A DNA stretch of 36,875 bases from Welwitschia mirabilis (Eukaryota > Gnetophyta > Gnetopsida > Welwitschiales), in assembly GCA_051453625.1 (NCBI GenBank), contig JBOZIK010000001.1:146575240-146612114 (forward strand). The letters run 5' to 3'. Under the pieces are notes generated by a model, which searched no databases, was not told the DNA's origin, and was given only the letters and a program-made list of their open reading frames with translations. Shown here piece by piece: positions 1-10,262 of this stretch (positions are counted from its first letter, which is position 1; the number at the start of each line of letters is the position of its first letter). A program made the translations under genes and the position numbers.

Positions 1-25
1 GAGAGAGAGAGAGAGAAAGAAAAAG
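1..25. repeat. GA microsatellite at window edge
   Basis: A (GA)n run of about eight units decays into GAAAGAAAAAG. It is cut by the window start, so its full length is unknown. Confidence 0.9.
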
Positions 26-1119
26 TATTCTAATTTTTCTATTCCTACGGACATTTGAATTTCTTCCTTTTATCATATATTTGTATGATCTTAACATAAA
101 CTTTTGTTTTTTCTAAAGAGGGATTTTATTTTGTTAACATGATAATTATGTGAATTTTCTAGGAAAATTACATTCTACCAAAAGCATCTCTTAAATTTTA
201 TGCCTCGATTCATCATGAACATGTCTCTTATGGCTTTAGTTATAATGTCCTTAATTAAAATAAATTGATGTTTGAATTTTTCTTTATAAATTTAATTTGA
301 GTCGTAGCTGAGAAAACACAAAATCCATTAATAAATTTATTAATTTAGTATTTAAAAACATAAAACTTTTACATTAAAAAAAATTACAAAACGAACATTA
401 TGAGGAAATAAGATTAAATTACAACAAAAATTATCAAACCCACTGTTAAAGAACAATTAGGTTTCATTAAAATACAACATCCAAACCTAGTTAAATCAAG
501 TCAAACTCACTCAAAAACAATTTAACTTAGTTAAAATAAAATAGTTAAACTTCATCAAATGGCCAAATTTAGTTAACAGCATTACAACATTAGGACCAAG
601 TTCACATACTCAGTTAAGCCAAGTCATTCAAACTCAGTTAACCATAGTCAAAGTTAGTTAGATCATAGTTAAACTCAATCAAGATTAGTCAACTTCTGTC
701 AATCTCAGTCAAACCATATCAAATCATCAATTTTAGCTTAATCTCAAACCAACCAAATCACCTATCATCAGTTGACATTAGAACTAATCCCTTATTTATG
801 AAAAATAGAAAATCATGTAAATAGTTTGATGCTAAAAGAAGGGTTCTCTAGTGGATTTTCAGATCTTTCACATTCATCTTTCTTTTCACCTTTTTGTAAA
901 CTAAGAGTAGTTAAAACACCAGTGTCAACAAGAGACAAAAAGGCTTGCATTTCTAAGGAGATGTATGAACTCCTAATCCAATAAGAACCTTTTATACTCA
1001 TTGCAGATGAGCTATACTTGATCATAAATTATAGAGCTTATTGGGACTCATACCTTATCCATCCTAGCAAATGAATCCGTATTATGGCATTCAAGGGGTT
1101 AGGGTTAATCATTCTAGAA
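26..1119. other. AT-rich stretch without a recognisable gene, upstream of element I gag
   Basis: I see no coding domain here. The minus-strand 70-residue open frame at 813-1025 has no recognisable motif. By position this should hold the 5' LTR and leader of the Tat-type element whose gag starts near 1120, but I could not find LTR ends, a tRNA-Asp-type primer-binding site, or a matching direct repeat downstream of the element's integrase. The only clear internal structure is the degenerate minisatellite at 485-780. Confidence 0.5.
485..780. repeat. Degenerate short-period minisatellite (AGTTAA / AGTCAA motif)
   Basis: The words AGTTAA, AGTCAA and close variants recur roughly every 10-20 bases through this stretch, for example ctcAGTTAAcc, catAGTCAAag, tAGTTAAactc and tctcAGTCAAacc. 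Spacing and sequence are too eroded to give one fixed unit. It lies upstream of element I gag, where leader or U3 minisatellites are common in long Tat-type elements; that placement is inference. Confidence 0.5.
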
Positions 1120-1155
1120 AGAAGCCAAAATCATTAGAATACACTCCTTCATGAA

Positions 1156-1509
1156 AAGAGTAATGATGAAGAGTTTATTAATGAATGGGATCATGAAGAA
1201 AACTCAGAAACCTAGCAACAACCATAAGTACAAGACTCAAAGAAATACATTAACAATGATGATATCTTATTCGAGTACTTCATACATGGAGAAGAATCAC
1301 CTAGAAATAGGTAAGATAAAAAGAAAACTCTTAATCAACCTAATTTGACAACCATCTAGGAAGATATTAATGACTTAAAATAAGGTCTTTAGAATAAGAA
1401 GAGTTGTTTAGAATCTAATTTTGATTACATACACGTTCACCCCTCTATTCCTTGTAAAATCATCTCACCCAATGAAATGCCTAATCTTGAAAAATTCATA
1501 AGTGTAGAA
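1156..1509 (+). pseudogene. gag: Element I gag, N-terminal part (broken)
   Basis: One frame can be followed from about 1156 to the solo LTR at 1510 with only a few stops (TAG, TAA), reading acidic residues such as N-D-E-E-F-I-N-E-W and later N-D-D-I-L-F-E-Y-F. Near 1420-1509 it reads H-V-H-P-S-I-P followed by M-P-N-L-E-K-F. This resembles the plant Tat gag region where a proline-containing segment precedes a P-x-F-E-K-(Y/F)-x-G motif. The start codon is not identifiable; the ATG at 1151 is in another frame. The frame ends abruptly at the inserted LTR, and recognisable gag resumes after 2713. Gag would form the virus-like particle that packages element RNA. Confidence 0.55.
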
Positions 1510-2708
1510 TGTTAAATTTTTTTTTCTATCAAGTTGATGTCAAACTAACATATCTAGTATAGCACATATGTTGTAATTTTTGCAAAATGTATTAGCTTCT
1601 ATAGGTCAGAAGTAATCCAGCATTTTTCACTAGCTTTACTTAAACCTGATAAGTAACAAAATAAATAAGAGATCAATCAAATCCCATAGGAGTCAACTAA
1701 ACCTGTGCAAAAAATTGTCAAATTAATTTATCATGGGCTAACTAGATTTTAGAGAGTTAACTAGTGCCAAAGATTGTTAAATTAATTTATTAAGAAATTA
1801 ACTAGATTTTAAAGGGGTCAATCAGACCTATGCTAAAAGTGTTTTATCAAGTTCATAGAAAAGTGACTAGATAAAAAGGGGGTCATCCAGACCTAAACCA
1901 TATGTGATTGACTATATTTTATATGTAATTGATCAAACTAAGTGATGTAAATAACTCAAGTCGATTAGAAGAAAATGGAATCGATCAACTTTAGTGATGA
2001 TAGTTAATAAGGTCAACCAGATGCTTTGAGAAGTTAACAAGTCATGGAAAAATTAGAACTTTTTATCTTATTTTCTAGCTATTGTCTTCTTGTTTTTAAC
2101 CATTAGAGTACTGGATTAATTTATAAATCCTAAAATCCATCTTATATATAATCCATATAAGTTAAAATGTTAAGGACATTTATTTTACAAACTAAAAATT
2201 AGGAAAGGATAATTTTTTATACTATTGAGATCTTGTCAAATAGATTATACTATACATACTTAAATTTGTAAACTTGCTTTTAGATAGTGTATTTTTGACT
2301 TTGTTGTACTTTATATCTAGTAAAGTCAGTGCATTTTGATACACTATTATCATTAAATACGTTTCTCTATAAAGGTTGAGACTTAGCCTCAAAAAGTTTA
2401 TTTGTAAAGGTTACAGGTTGATCTAAGAAATCTACAAAGAAAGCAAGAAGGATCTGAATTAGCTTAGGATTGAAGCTGACTATCAAGAGTGGAGTAGAAG
2501 GTTTTTTGAACCATTATAAATCAAGTGTCTCATGATCTTCTTTGATATTTTTTATTTTTAGTTATTTTCATCTTCCTTCATTTAATCTTATTTAATAATA
2601 TCTTAGTACATTAATTTAAATGCTTAATATTTGTTGGTGAATTTTTAAAGGGTAATATTTAAAATTTAAATCCTATTTACCCCTTCATTAAGGGTTCTAA
2701 ATCCAACA
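1510..2708 (+). repeat. Solo LTR, Ty1/copia-like, inserted in element I gag
   Basis: The segment starts TGTTAAATTT and ends TCCAACA. It is flanked by TAGAA (1505-1509) and TAAAA (2709-2713), a 5-bp target duplication with one mismatch. The last part, with CCCCTTCATTAAGG just before CCAACA, resembles the ends of plant copia LTRs of SIRE/Maximus type. No TGGTATCAGAGC-type primer-binding site follows, and gag coding resumes directly, so this is a solo LTR left by LTR-LTR recombination. The orientation is inferred from the CCCC-rich 3' end. A possible TATA box is TATATATAA near 2144. Confidence 0.7.
1705..1835. repeat. Two tandem subrepeats inside the solo LTR
   Basis: Two ~60-65-bp copies lie head to tail. 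Each contains ATTGT(C/T)AAATTAATTTAT followed by TTAACTAG or CTAACTAG and ATTTTA. Similar (G)TCAA(C/T)-rich subrepeats are known from LTRs of the SIRE/Maximus group, which supports the copia call for the enclosing LTR. Confidence 0.6.
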
Positions 2709-2713
2709 TAAAA

Positions 2714-3700
2714 ACTACAAACATGCATGTCATATGTATAACATCAAATGGAAGATAGCCTGTCACCTATTTTCTCAGATACTGACTCAATTGATCATAA
2801 GTTTTAAACAAATACTAGAAATGTTTCTTTAAGATTATTCCATCAATATCATAAATGAATGGCGTTAGATGTCTTAACCATAATAAAACAACAATTCAGC
2901 AAAATAGTACAAAACTATACATGATAATGGAGGGTCATTACCTTATAACTAGAAACCCCCATTGCAAATTCTAACATGTCTTATTAGTTTGCAAAGTCAT
3001 GTACTCTATATGTTTTAGAACATCTAAGGATGCAATCTTTTGAAATGTTTGAATAAGTTATCATCCTAGCCAAGAGAATTAGACTGTAAAAGAAGAAAAA
3101 GAAGTCATAAAATATGGCAATACCTTCCAAAGAAACCATCCAAAAGGGACAACAATACTAGAGGAAAAAACCCAAAGAATGTTGCTATTATCAACCAACC
3201 AATTTAATTAGTTTACTCATCCCCTCCAATAAGCAACCCAACGATGGTGTTAATGGCATATTAAGCTCCTTTTGCTCCATGAACTTTTTATTCACAAGCT
3301 CTTTCTCCTTAATGAGCTTATCATCAATCATTTTTTCCTCCACCATGACAAGGGCAATCACCACCACAACCTTAACAATAGCCATATACGCCTCAAAATC
3401 AAGGTCAAAATAGGCTTCAAAATTAAACTACAATTTCTCAAATCAAAGAAAGTTTTAGAAAATTAAATATAATAATGGAATAAATACTCTTGATGCTACT
3501 GAAAAAGGAGGTAGTCCAATTTCCTCCTATTAGAGAAAGGGATCCAAATGAACCCAAAACAAGAGGGTATGATGAAAGTATTGTGAGTACCATCATGTTC
3601 AAGGATATCATACTAAAAATTGTTTTAGTCTAAGGCACATTATCTAAGACATCATTGAAAGAAAAAAGGACATAAAGTTTGACATAATCCTAGTAGCTAA
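2714..3700 (+). pseudogene. gag: Element I gag, C-terminal part with zinc-knuckle remnant (broken)
   Basis: Three parts can be followed. At about 2740-3110 there are capsid-like remnants with many stops. At 3166-3425 a single frame reads as a proline/glutamine-rich linker (for example S-F-F-P-P-P, then S-P-P-Q-P) in which nine stops are all TAA, TAG or TGA; most sit where Gln or Arg would fit. At 3582-3623 the frame reads C-E-Y-H-H-V-Q-G-Y-H-T-K-N-C, the zinc-knuckle-like motif of plant Tat gags, followed by a leucine/isoleucine-rich tail. The minus-strand open frame at 3191-3385 is the shadow of the linker. Gag is the structural particle protein; this copy is dead. Confidence 0.7.
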
Positions 3701-4149
3701 AATGAATAGCTTAAGATCTATAAAAACTCGTTCCTACTCAACCTCCTATATTGCAACCGCCATAGAATGTGGTATTTTAAAATGATAACAATTCCGATGC
3801 AATTCAACTAATCCAAAACCAACCTAAGAAGCCACTAGAATAAATCATTTAGAAGAACAAGAAAACATTAGAAGCAATGATTTGAGTAGAATATCCTTGA
3901 ACTTTTTGTATTCTTCAATCACATAAACTAATACAGCCTCTTGCCTATAAAGTAGAGGAGGCGTGTCATTATTTGACCTTACTAATTGAGAGCTCTAAGC
4001 CCCAGATACTTGCATTTAAAAGGATATGTAAAGAGCATTTGAGTTTGAAATCTCCTCATGATTAAATTCAACCACATAAGAAAGGAGAAATCTCAAAGCA
4101 AGTGCATGTCCAGTGATGAAGATAAGGAAGTAATCTAATTCTCACACCA
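3701..4149 (+). pseudogene. Element I gag-protease linker (broken)
   Basis: Weak coding character joins the zinc knuckle to the protease. One frame carries E-Y-P and later a patch reading Y-K-V-E-E-A-C-H-Y-L-T-L-L, interrupted by stops. No domain is recognised, and the call rests on position between gag and protease in the same orientation. Confidence 0.4.
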
Positions 4150-4530
4150 CAAGATTTATATGACTCCCAAGAAGACAATCATAACTAAACTGCCTTACAT
4201 ATCTGTAAACATTAGACCTACCAAAGTGAGTAGGGCTTTCATTAATTATGGAGATACATTAAATGTAATAGGCTTGTCATGCCTTAAAAAGCTTAAAATG
4301 GACAATCTCTTAAATGCAAAGAAAAGAATGAAAATCAAAGGATTCAATGATTGTGAGGATAAATTAAAAGGAATAGTTACTTTATCCATCAAAGTGGATT
4401 AGAAGATCAATGACACTAAATTTCACATAATAGATAATGCAAAAGCATTTAATTTATTATTAGGGGATCTTTAGATAATGGACATTGGGGCAATCACATT
4501 TCTATCCCATCAACAACTATAAGTTATTAG
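4150..4530 (+). pseudogene. pro: Element I retropepsin-like aspartic protease (inactive)
   Basis: An 80-codon open frame (4160-4402) and its continuation match the plant Tat protease fold. It contains A-F-I-N-Y-G-D-T-L-N-V-I, where D-(S/T)-G-S-S-x-N-(V/I)-(L/M) is expected, then the L-K-K-L segment, a short beta region, and F-H-I-I-D-N-A-K-A-F-N-L-L-L-G, the conserved D-A-x-x-x-x-N-x-L-L-G region. The catalytic triplet at 4244-4252 reads N-Y-G instead of D-S-G, so the enzyme would be dead even without the later stops. The protease normally cuts the Gag-Pol polyprotein inside the particle. Confidence 0.75.
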
Positions 4531-4794
4531 CTCTAAACTTTTAATGCCATTAGAATTAAATCACACTGGGCAAATATAAAAGCTCCATTGATGTCATCTT
4601 CTTTGTCACCACCTCCTATACCTAAGAAGATGACTATTCCTTTCTTACATTTTGAACATAATTTAGTGAAATCTTATAAGATGAAGGTGTCACTTATTTT
4701 TGACACTCAGATCTTAGACACAGGATAGATTTCATTCCTCTCATATGATTTTTCAACTAGCTTATGATTTGAAATTCTTAGAAAAGGAAAAATA

Positions 4795-4975
4795 AAAATT
4801 CATAAATTAAAAAAATCCCCTTATTTAAACAAAAAATAAAAAATAAAATGAAAAAATAAAACTAAAAAAGAAGGAAAAAGAACTTAAAAAAATAAAAACA
4901 CAAAAATACAAAAGACAAAAAAAAACAAAAAAAAGTACATATATGTATATATTAAAAAAAGGATTAAAAAAACAA
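4795..4975. repeat. A-rich low-complexity tract in pol spacer
   Basis: Runs of A interrupted by T, G or C (AAAATAAAA, AAAAAG, ACATATATGTATATAT) fill the spacer between protease and RT of element I. No coding frame survives here. Confidence 0.8.
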
Positions 4976-5179
4976 TTACTCATGAATATTCACAAAGCAT
5001 AATGTTTTAAAAGTTTTTCCCCAAAAAAGGTAAAAGAGAAAAGCCCTTTTAGAAATAGTTTATGTTTTAACCTTTTAAGTCTTTCCATCAAAGTAGCTTG
5101 GGATGCTTTTTAGTGTTTTCTTTTGATTCTTCCCTCATTGTTGTTGTATCAATTCCTTAACTTGTAGAACATCACAATG

Positions 5180-5478
5180 ATAAGTTAATTGAATGCACCT
5201 CTATATTTCATCCTCGATGGTCAACCTGTTAAAAGGTATGTTGATCCTAATCTTGTTAATTGTAATTATAGTAATTTCCTAGGAAAACCTTATATCTTCT
5301 CAAATCAAGAACAAATAAGTCAAAACACTAAGGCATATGAAATAATAAAGTTAAAAAAGATACAATCTTATTTAGTAAAATAATAGGATATTATAGCATA
5401 CAAATTCTTAGTAGATCCCATTAGTCGAGAGAAACCTCTCAAGTCAATGAAAAACTATCGCAATAGACCAAGTCTAAG
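5180..5478 (+). pseudogene. Element I protease-RT spacer
   Basis: A 64-codon open frame (5189-5383) lies between protease and RT in the same orientation. It has no domain I can name. A following patch with stops runs into the RT N-terminus. It is most simply the poorly conserved spacer that Tat-type pol genes carry before RT. Confidence 0.4.
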
Positions 5479-6260
5479 CTCAAATATGTGTTGTCTTCTA
5501 ATAGGAATATCTTTACTTGGCATTACAAAGATATGCTAGGAATCAATAAATCAAAATTTATACATCGTTCTAAAGTTAAACTTGATCCCAGTGAGATAAA
5601 AGGTCAAAAAGCTAAATCCTCATCTTGCATTACTGGTAAAACAAAATCTAAAGCATATTTTAACTATTTATTTTATCTTACTAATAGACTATTTATATTG
5701 GCTATTAAATATGATGGCCATACCAAAGAAGAATGACCATATCAAGATCTATATCAATTATCACAATCTAAACAAGGTTACCTTAAATGATGACTATTCT
5801 TTATCAAACATCCTAGTAGATAATACTACTAGTTATGACCTCTTATCATTCATGGATGCTTATTTAGGTTATAATCAGATATTTTCAATCCTACATATTA
5901 GCATAAAATAACTTTTATAATTCTATGAGGTCTCTTTTATTACATCATAATGCCTTTTGGATTAAAGAATGCTGGTGTAATCTACTAGCATGTAATGACA
6001 TACATATTTCATAACATGGTCCACCACAATATGGAAGACTACATTGATGATGTTGTAGTTAAGTTAAAATAATCATTAATCATCTCAATGACTTAAATCA
6101 ACTATTTACATAAGCAAGACAATATAATTTACACCTAAACTTAAAGAAACATGTATTTAGCATGTTATCAAAAAAACTCTTAGGATTCATGGTATTGAAA
6201 AGGGGCATATAAATTGACCTAGAGAAGATTAACATAAAAACTCAAAATAGTAATGTCATA
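5479..6260 (+). pseudogene. pol: Element I reverse transcriptase (broken)
   Basis: The N-terminal motif N-I-F-T-W-H-Y-K-D-M-L-G-I matches the plant F-A-W-S-Y-x-D-M-P-G-(L/I) signature. The fingers read P-K-K-N-D-H-I-K-I-Y-I-N-Y-H-N-L-N-K, and the palm reads L-L-S-F-M-D-A-Y-L-G-Y-N-Q-I. After a frame change near 5905 it continues I-M-P-F-G-L-K-N-A-G and reaches E-D-Y-I-D-D, with the active-site Y-I-D-D at 6040-6051. A TAG at 5986-5988 sits where this family has Gln (CAG to TAG). RT copies element RNA into DNA. The active-site aspartates are still readable but the frame is not continuous. Confidence 0.88.
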
Positions 6261-6359
6261 TCTAAGGTAAACTACAAGAAATACATTAGTTCATTTCAAA
6301 TTTGACAAATTAATGTAAATCCTTTATGCATTTACTTAAAAAAGATAATTAGTTCAAGT

Positions 6360-6845
6360 GGGATGAAAATTATTTAAAGGATTTTGATAGAATTAAGAAA
6401 TATTTGACATCTATCCCTATTCTAATTCCATTTAAGTTTACTCAACCATTCTACCTTTATTTAGCATATACATCATAATTAATTAGTGTAATGATCTTTA
6501 AACATGATTAATTACATTAAGATCATCCAATTTATTACATCAGTAGGACACTGCATCAATATGAAAAAAATTATACTAAAGCAAAAAAGGCATGTTTGAG
6601 TTTAGTTTTTTCTTCATAAAAGTTATGTCATTATATGATAACAAATAAAATAATTATGATTAATAATAAGAATTTAATTAAATATCTACTTGAATATTGC
6701 ACTTGTAGCACACATTTAATAAAGTAAACATCAATTCTTGCTAAACTTGACTTAGAATTTCAATCTTAAAAATTAGTTAAGGGCAAATGTATAGCTAAAC
6801 AAATGGCATACCTACTAATGGAAGATGAAAGTGAAACCTTAGGTA
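6360..6845 (+). pseudogene. pol: Element I RNase H, first copy (broken)
   Basis: Translation reads P-F-Y-L-Y-L-A-Y-T, then I-Y-Y-I-S-R-T-L, then Y-T-K-A-K-K-A-C-L-S-L-V-F and L-C-H-Y-M-I, matching the RT-attached RNase H of Tat-type gypsy elements (L-Y-L, A-I-Y-Y-L-S-R-T-L, E-K-A-C-L-A-L-V, L-R-H-Y-M). Several stops interrupt it. This domain removes the RNA template during reverse transcription. It is followed closely by the second RNase H-like domain. Confidence 0.8.
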
Positions 6846-6879
6846 AATCTGAATAATTCCCTAATGAAGAAATTCATGT

Positions 6880-7330
6880 TATCAAAATGAAAAAGAATTG
6901 GGATGCATTGATGTTTTTTGATGATGCATCCAACCAAAATGGTGGATTTGCAGTAGTATTTCTCTTCCTTAATAATAAAACTAGATTGCCATTCTCTTTT
7001 AAGCTAAATTTTTATTACACAAATAACATTGCTGAAAATGAATCTTTGATAAAAGAAATCATGATAGCAATTCAAGTAGGTTTCAAGAGATTACTTGTTT
7101 TAGTGACTCACAACTTGTCTTCAACTAAGTCTTAGGTAAGTATGAAGCTAAATCGGGAATCCTAGCTGTATACCTTGCAAAAGTAAGAAAGCTTCTTACA
7201 TTATTTAAGGAATGTGAAATTATATCTATTCCTATAAATGAAAATCAATTTGTAGATTATCTTTCAAACTTTGCACAAATGTGTTTTAGAGATTCATCCT
7301 TTAAATAATATGTCACATGCATGGACATCA
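6880..7330 (+). pseudogene. pol: Element I second RNase H-like domain (aRNH type, broken)
   Basis: An 82-codon open frame (6887-7135) reads W-D-A-L-M-F-F-D-D-A-S-N-Q-N-G-G-F-A-V-V and N-N-I-A-E-N-E-S-L. These correspond to D-G-A-x-N-x-x-G-x-G and N-N-x-A-E-Y-E-A-L of the extra RNase H known in Tat-lineage elements. Near 7100 the frame shifts to S-D-S-Q-L-V, then L-G-K-Y-E-A-K-S-G and V-Y-L-A-K-V-R-K-L-L. The acidic D, E and D positions are still visible, but D-G has become D-D. The lineage is known for carrying two RNase H domains, so this is the strongest support for calling element I Tat rather than Athila. Confidence 0.82.
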
Positions 7331-7559
7331 GTCAAAATTTTCTTAATGAACGTCAGAAGACTGCTTATCTAGAGATATTACAAGATGAAGTAAGTTAATT
7401 GATAAAAGATTTTAAAGTTATCAATGAGTAGTATGATACTTTAGTGAATTACCTCACTGATTAAAAGCTACCTGAAAATATCTTTTTACTATAAAAGTAA
7501 AACCTCAGGGATCAAAAAATTTTCTTCATCCTAATTCAAGATTAATTATATAAGAAGTC

Positions 7560-7906
7560 AAATGAATGTGTTCTATTAAGATGCCTAAATTTAAGTAAAG
7601 CCACTCATGTTTTAATACACATGTTAAACTATGTAGGTCTCACCAGGAGGTAATATCACTATTGAGTCACATGATAAGGTCTAGCTATTTCTGGAAAATA
7701 ATGAATGATGATTATTTTAAGATGTTAAGAACATATCACATTTGTCAGGTATTTTTACCAAAAATACATCAATCACCTACTAAGATTTTTTATTTTAATC
7801 TAATTTGGGTTTTTTAGAAAGTAATACATAGATTTAATTGATCTTATAACACCTACCTCATTGAGATAACATGCACTTATCCTTATCATAATAGAATACT
7901 TTTTTT
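7560..7906 (+). pseudogene. pol: Element I integrase, N-terminal half, cut by element II
   Basis: The zinc-binding region reads S-H-M-I-R-S-S-Y-F-W, then R-T-Y-H-I-C-Q-V-F-L-P-K-I-H-Q, matching the integrase H-H-C-C module (Y-F-W, C-x-x-C-Q, K-I-H-Q-P-P). After a break, the catalytic core begins with I-D-L-I-T-P-T-S (first catalytic Asp at 7840-7842) and runs to I-I-I-E-Y-F. Coding stops exactly where element II begins. The next residues, S-K-W-I-E-V, are found at 22086 onward. Integrase would insert the DNA copy into the host chromosome. Confidence 0.88.
7899..7903. other. Left target-site duplication of element II (CTTTT)
   Basis: CTTTT follows GAATA and is matched by CTTTT at 22086-22090. 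Three further T residues (7904-7906) lie before the LTR's TG. They make the exact left end uncertain by up to three bases, probably through slippage in the T run. Confidence 0.75.
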
Positions 7907-8111
7907 TGTGATGCTAATTTTTGGGAATTTGATGATGTATTTTGACTACTTTTGCAGGACATTCATATAGGTTTCGATGCAATACTAATGACTATGAAGA
8001 TTTGATAGGATGATCAGTAAAGCATGTAATCCTTAGCATTTTTGGTAGTTTCTCAAGCTTATTCTTATACTGCATATTTGGAAGAAGGACTTTATAATGT
8101 AAAATATTGAC

Positions 8112-8492
8112 TTACATTAGAGAGTGGAGAAAAAGAAAGACTGTCATCTCTTCTATCATCCCCATAACATAGAGGATGATCATACTACTAATGTGGACAG
8201 AGGCTGTAGGGCTAATGACAGCACATGAAGTACATGGAGAATATGATGGCATGGCATCATCCCATATATCATCCAAATAGTAGGCATGATGATGATAGTA
8301 ACATGGGTAGATAATGCGTGGGGCTGATATCATCACATGAAAGACATGGAGGTAGGTAACACATGGCATCGTCCTCATGGTTATTCCCATGATAGTTGGA
8401 ACGACAACTATTTTTACATATTTGTACAAAATATCATTGTAAATGGGGTCAAATAACCCATGTGGATTGTTAGGGTTTTTGTTTTCCACCAT
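8112..8492 (-). other. Antisense 126-codon open frame in U3 of the 5' LTR
   Basis: It begins M-V-E-N-K-N-P-N-N-P-H and has no recognisable domain. Its homologue in the 3' LTR (20914-21291, 125 codons) is also open. The two proteins are clearly alignable but only roughly 60% identical, which is low for ~15% DNA divergence and argues against protein-level selection. It overlaps the U3 hairpins. No equivalent is open in the LTR of element III. Confidence 0.3.
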
Positions 8493-8526
8493 TAGGATTT
8501 TGCCTACAATTCCTTAAATAAAAAAC

Positions 8527-8534
8527 TATAAATA
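8527..8534 (+). promoter_or_regulatory. TATA box of element II 5' LTR
   Basis: TATAAATA lies in the context AAAAACTATAAATACC. The same octamer sits at the matching place in the 3' LTR (21329-21336). Its position about 620 bp into the LTR fits a U3/R promoter, with R and U5 downstream. Confidence 0.65.
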
Positions 8535-9285
8535 CCATTCTCCTCCTTTATTTTTACTTCATATTTTGTTTTTGATATTTGTGATGAAGGATTAAGGGGA
8601 AAGAGGTCCATCCAATGCTACATAATGGAGTCTCCTTAGTGTTAGGATAAGTCTCTTCCATTGAGGTGCTGTTGTTCTAATTGTAAGAGGATTTATGTTC
8701 TGAATACTTTTTTAATTAATACAATTTATCATTTTCATTTTAATGTTGTAAATATCCCTTATGGTTTAAGTTGATCATATTTAAATGACAATCTGTGATT
8801 TATTTAGCTTATAAGGATAACCTTTGTTAAGGTTGACCTTGGTTAATAGTAGTAGATTTGCATTGCATTTCCATTTCATTTTATACTGCATATTGCATAT
8901 TCTTACTTGGATAGATTTCATAGTTTATGTTAGTTAAGAACTATTGGATGCTCATTTAATTAATATAAATTATAGAGAAAGTAGTCTCTATAACAGAAAG
9001 ATTAGGATCTAAATAGGATCCATTTCCATTTTCATTCACTGCATTTCATATTCATTCAATCTTGCATTGCATTTTACTTGTTTATTTTCTTTTAGTTTTT
9101 ATATGATAAAAAGACTAAAAATACTTTGGAAAAATCAATTCTCTAACTCTAAGTCTAGTACCTTCATTGGATTATGACATTAAAGTGAACTCTTGTCTAT
9201 ACTAGCGTGTGTTTTCTACAAGTTATATAATTTATAGGTTTACCTGAAGGACTTTAAGATTTCATAAATTTACGCCATAACATTT

Positions 9286-9303
9286 TGACACCGTTGCCAG
9301 GGA
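9286..9303 (+). other. Element II primer-binding site, tRNA-Asp type
   Basis: TGACACCGTTGCCAGGGA differs at three positions from TGGCGCCGTTGCCGGGGA, the complement of the plant tRNA-Asp 3' end. All three differences are G to A, two of them at former CpG sites. It lies 4 bases after the LTR end, as expected for minus-strand DNA priming. Confidence 0.88.
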
Positions 9304-9566
9304 AGGCCATAAGAAACTAAGAGGATTATTACTAATTAAATAAGTACCTTAAATCCTCTGTTTAGGTTATTTATTTAAATTAGTGATGTATTTTTTCTAG
9401 CTTAGGTTTAAATAGGTTTATTTCTACAACTTTATTTTCTGCAAATTTTCTTAGCAACCTTGTTGTTTTCTCTATCATCTCAATGACATAGGGCATGACA
9501 GTTTAATATTTTGAAATTAGTTTCTAATTTTTATAAATTTTTCTTTTTTTTCTTATAATAAATTAT

Positions 9567-9785
9567 CATTTTGTCAGTCGTCCCCATGACTAAAAAGATA
9601 ACAGTCCTAAAGTTTTTTGCATTTTTAATATTTTCTTTTTCATAAAATAAATTGACTGTCATCCTTCCAGTCATCCACATGATAGGTCTGGATGATAGTC
9701 TACAAGAATTTTTGTAGTTTCATATTTTATTCTACTATGATTGTTATTCCTCCTGTCGTCCCCACGACTAGATAGACAATAGTCT
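9567..9785 (+). repeat. Three tandem hairpin motifs in the leader between PBS and gag
   Basis: Units lie at about 9567-9605, 9654-9700 and 9738-9785, roughly 90 bases apart. The middle unit pairs GACTGTCATCC (9654-9664) with GGATGATAGTC (9690-9700), 11 pairs including one G-U. Each unit also has an inner TC(A/G)TCC...CATGA(C/T) or close variant. The same three-unit layout is present in the second leader of element II and in the leader of element III. Their place in an untranslated leader suggests an RNA role such as packaging or dimerisation, which is inference. Confidence 0.65.
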
Positions 9786-10262
9786 ACTATTTTTTATTTC
9801 GTCTTTTTGTTAGTTGTTTGAGTAGACAGGGATATGATAAATGCTAGTAAGAAGACCAAATATCAGAGAGAACAAAGCCTGATTGAAGAAAATATTAGAG
9901 AAGGATTATTCAACTTTAAGCTAAATCTAGATATGCACACCCCAGGTACACAAATTCCAAGAATTAAAAAAGAAGATTTTTGTGCTTTTATTATTTTAGA
10001 ATTAGATTTTGCAAATGAAAATTATAGTATAGAAATCTATTATATTAATTATTCAAATATGTTAAAAGCATCATAAAAACAAAAGCAAGTTGCTTCTTCT
10101 AATGCTCCAATCATAATAGAAACTTCTTCCTCAAATGCAAACATTACTCTTACAGATTTAATTGCAAATCAAAAACATGAAATTCAAAATCCTTTTGATT
10201 TACCTCTGGGAGATGATGTAGAGTTAAGAAATTTAAGTGCTTATCCAATGTTTTCAAGGGAA

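Larger units (their letters stand above)
7907..9282 (+). repeat. Element II 5' LTR
   Basis: It aligns with 20706-22085 throughout. It starts TGTGATGCTAATTTTTGGG (the partner LTR starts TGTTACAATGCC) and ends CCATAACA, giving TG...CA ends with TGTTA/TAACA inverted ends when both LTRs are considered. U3 holds three hairpin motifs (about 8139-8182, 8250-8300, 8363-8405) and a TATA box at 8527-8534. U5 includes a CATTTCCATTTTCATTCACTG-type region near 9021. The PBS begins four bases after the LTR end. Confidence 0.9.

Noticed and set aside
1033-1050. TTGGGACTCATACC as a possible primer-binding site for element I
   Set aside because: No LTR end precedes it and the match to known plant tRNA ends is too short.
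3191-3385. A minus-strand open frame rich in Val, Glu and Lys
   Set aside because: It is the shadow of the Pro/Gln-rich gag linker read on the + strand.
8139-9785. Hairpin units taken as a CRISPR-like array
   Set aside because: Units are imperfect palindromes with variable sequence and spacing, in a plant retroelement; there are no identical repeats with unique spacers.
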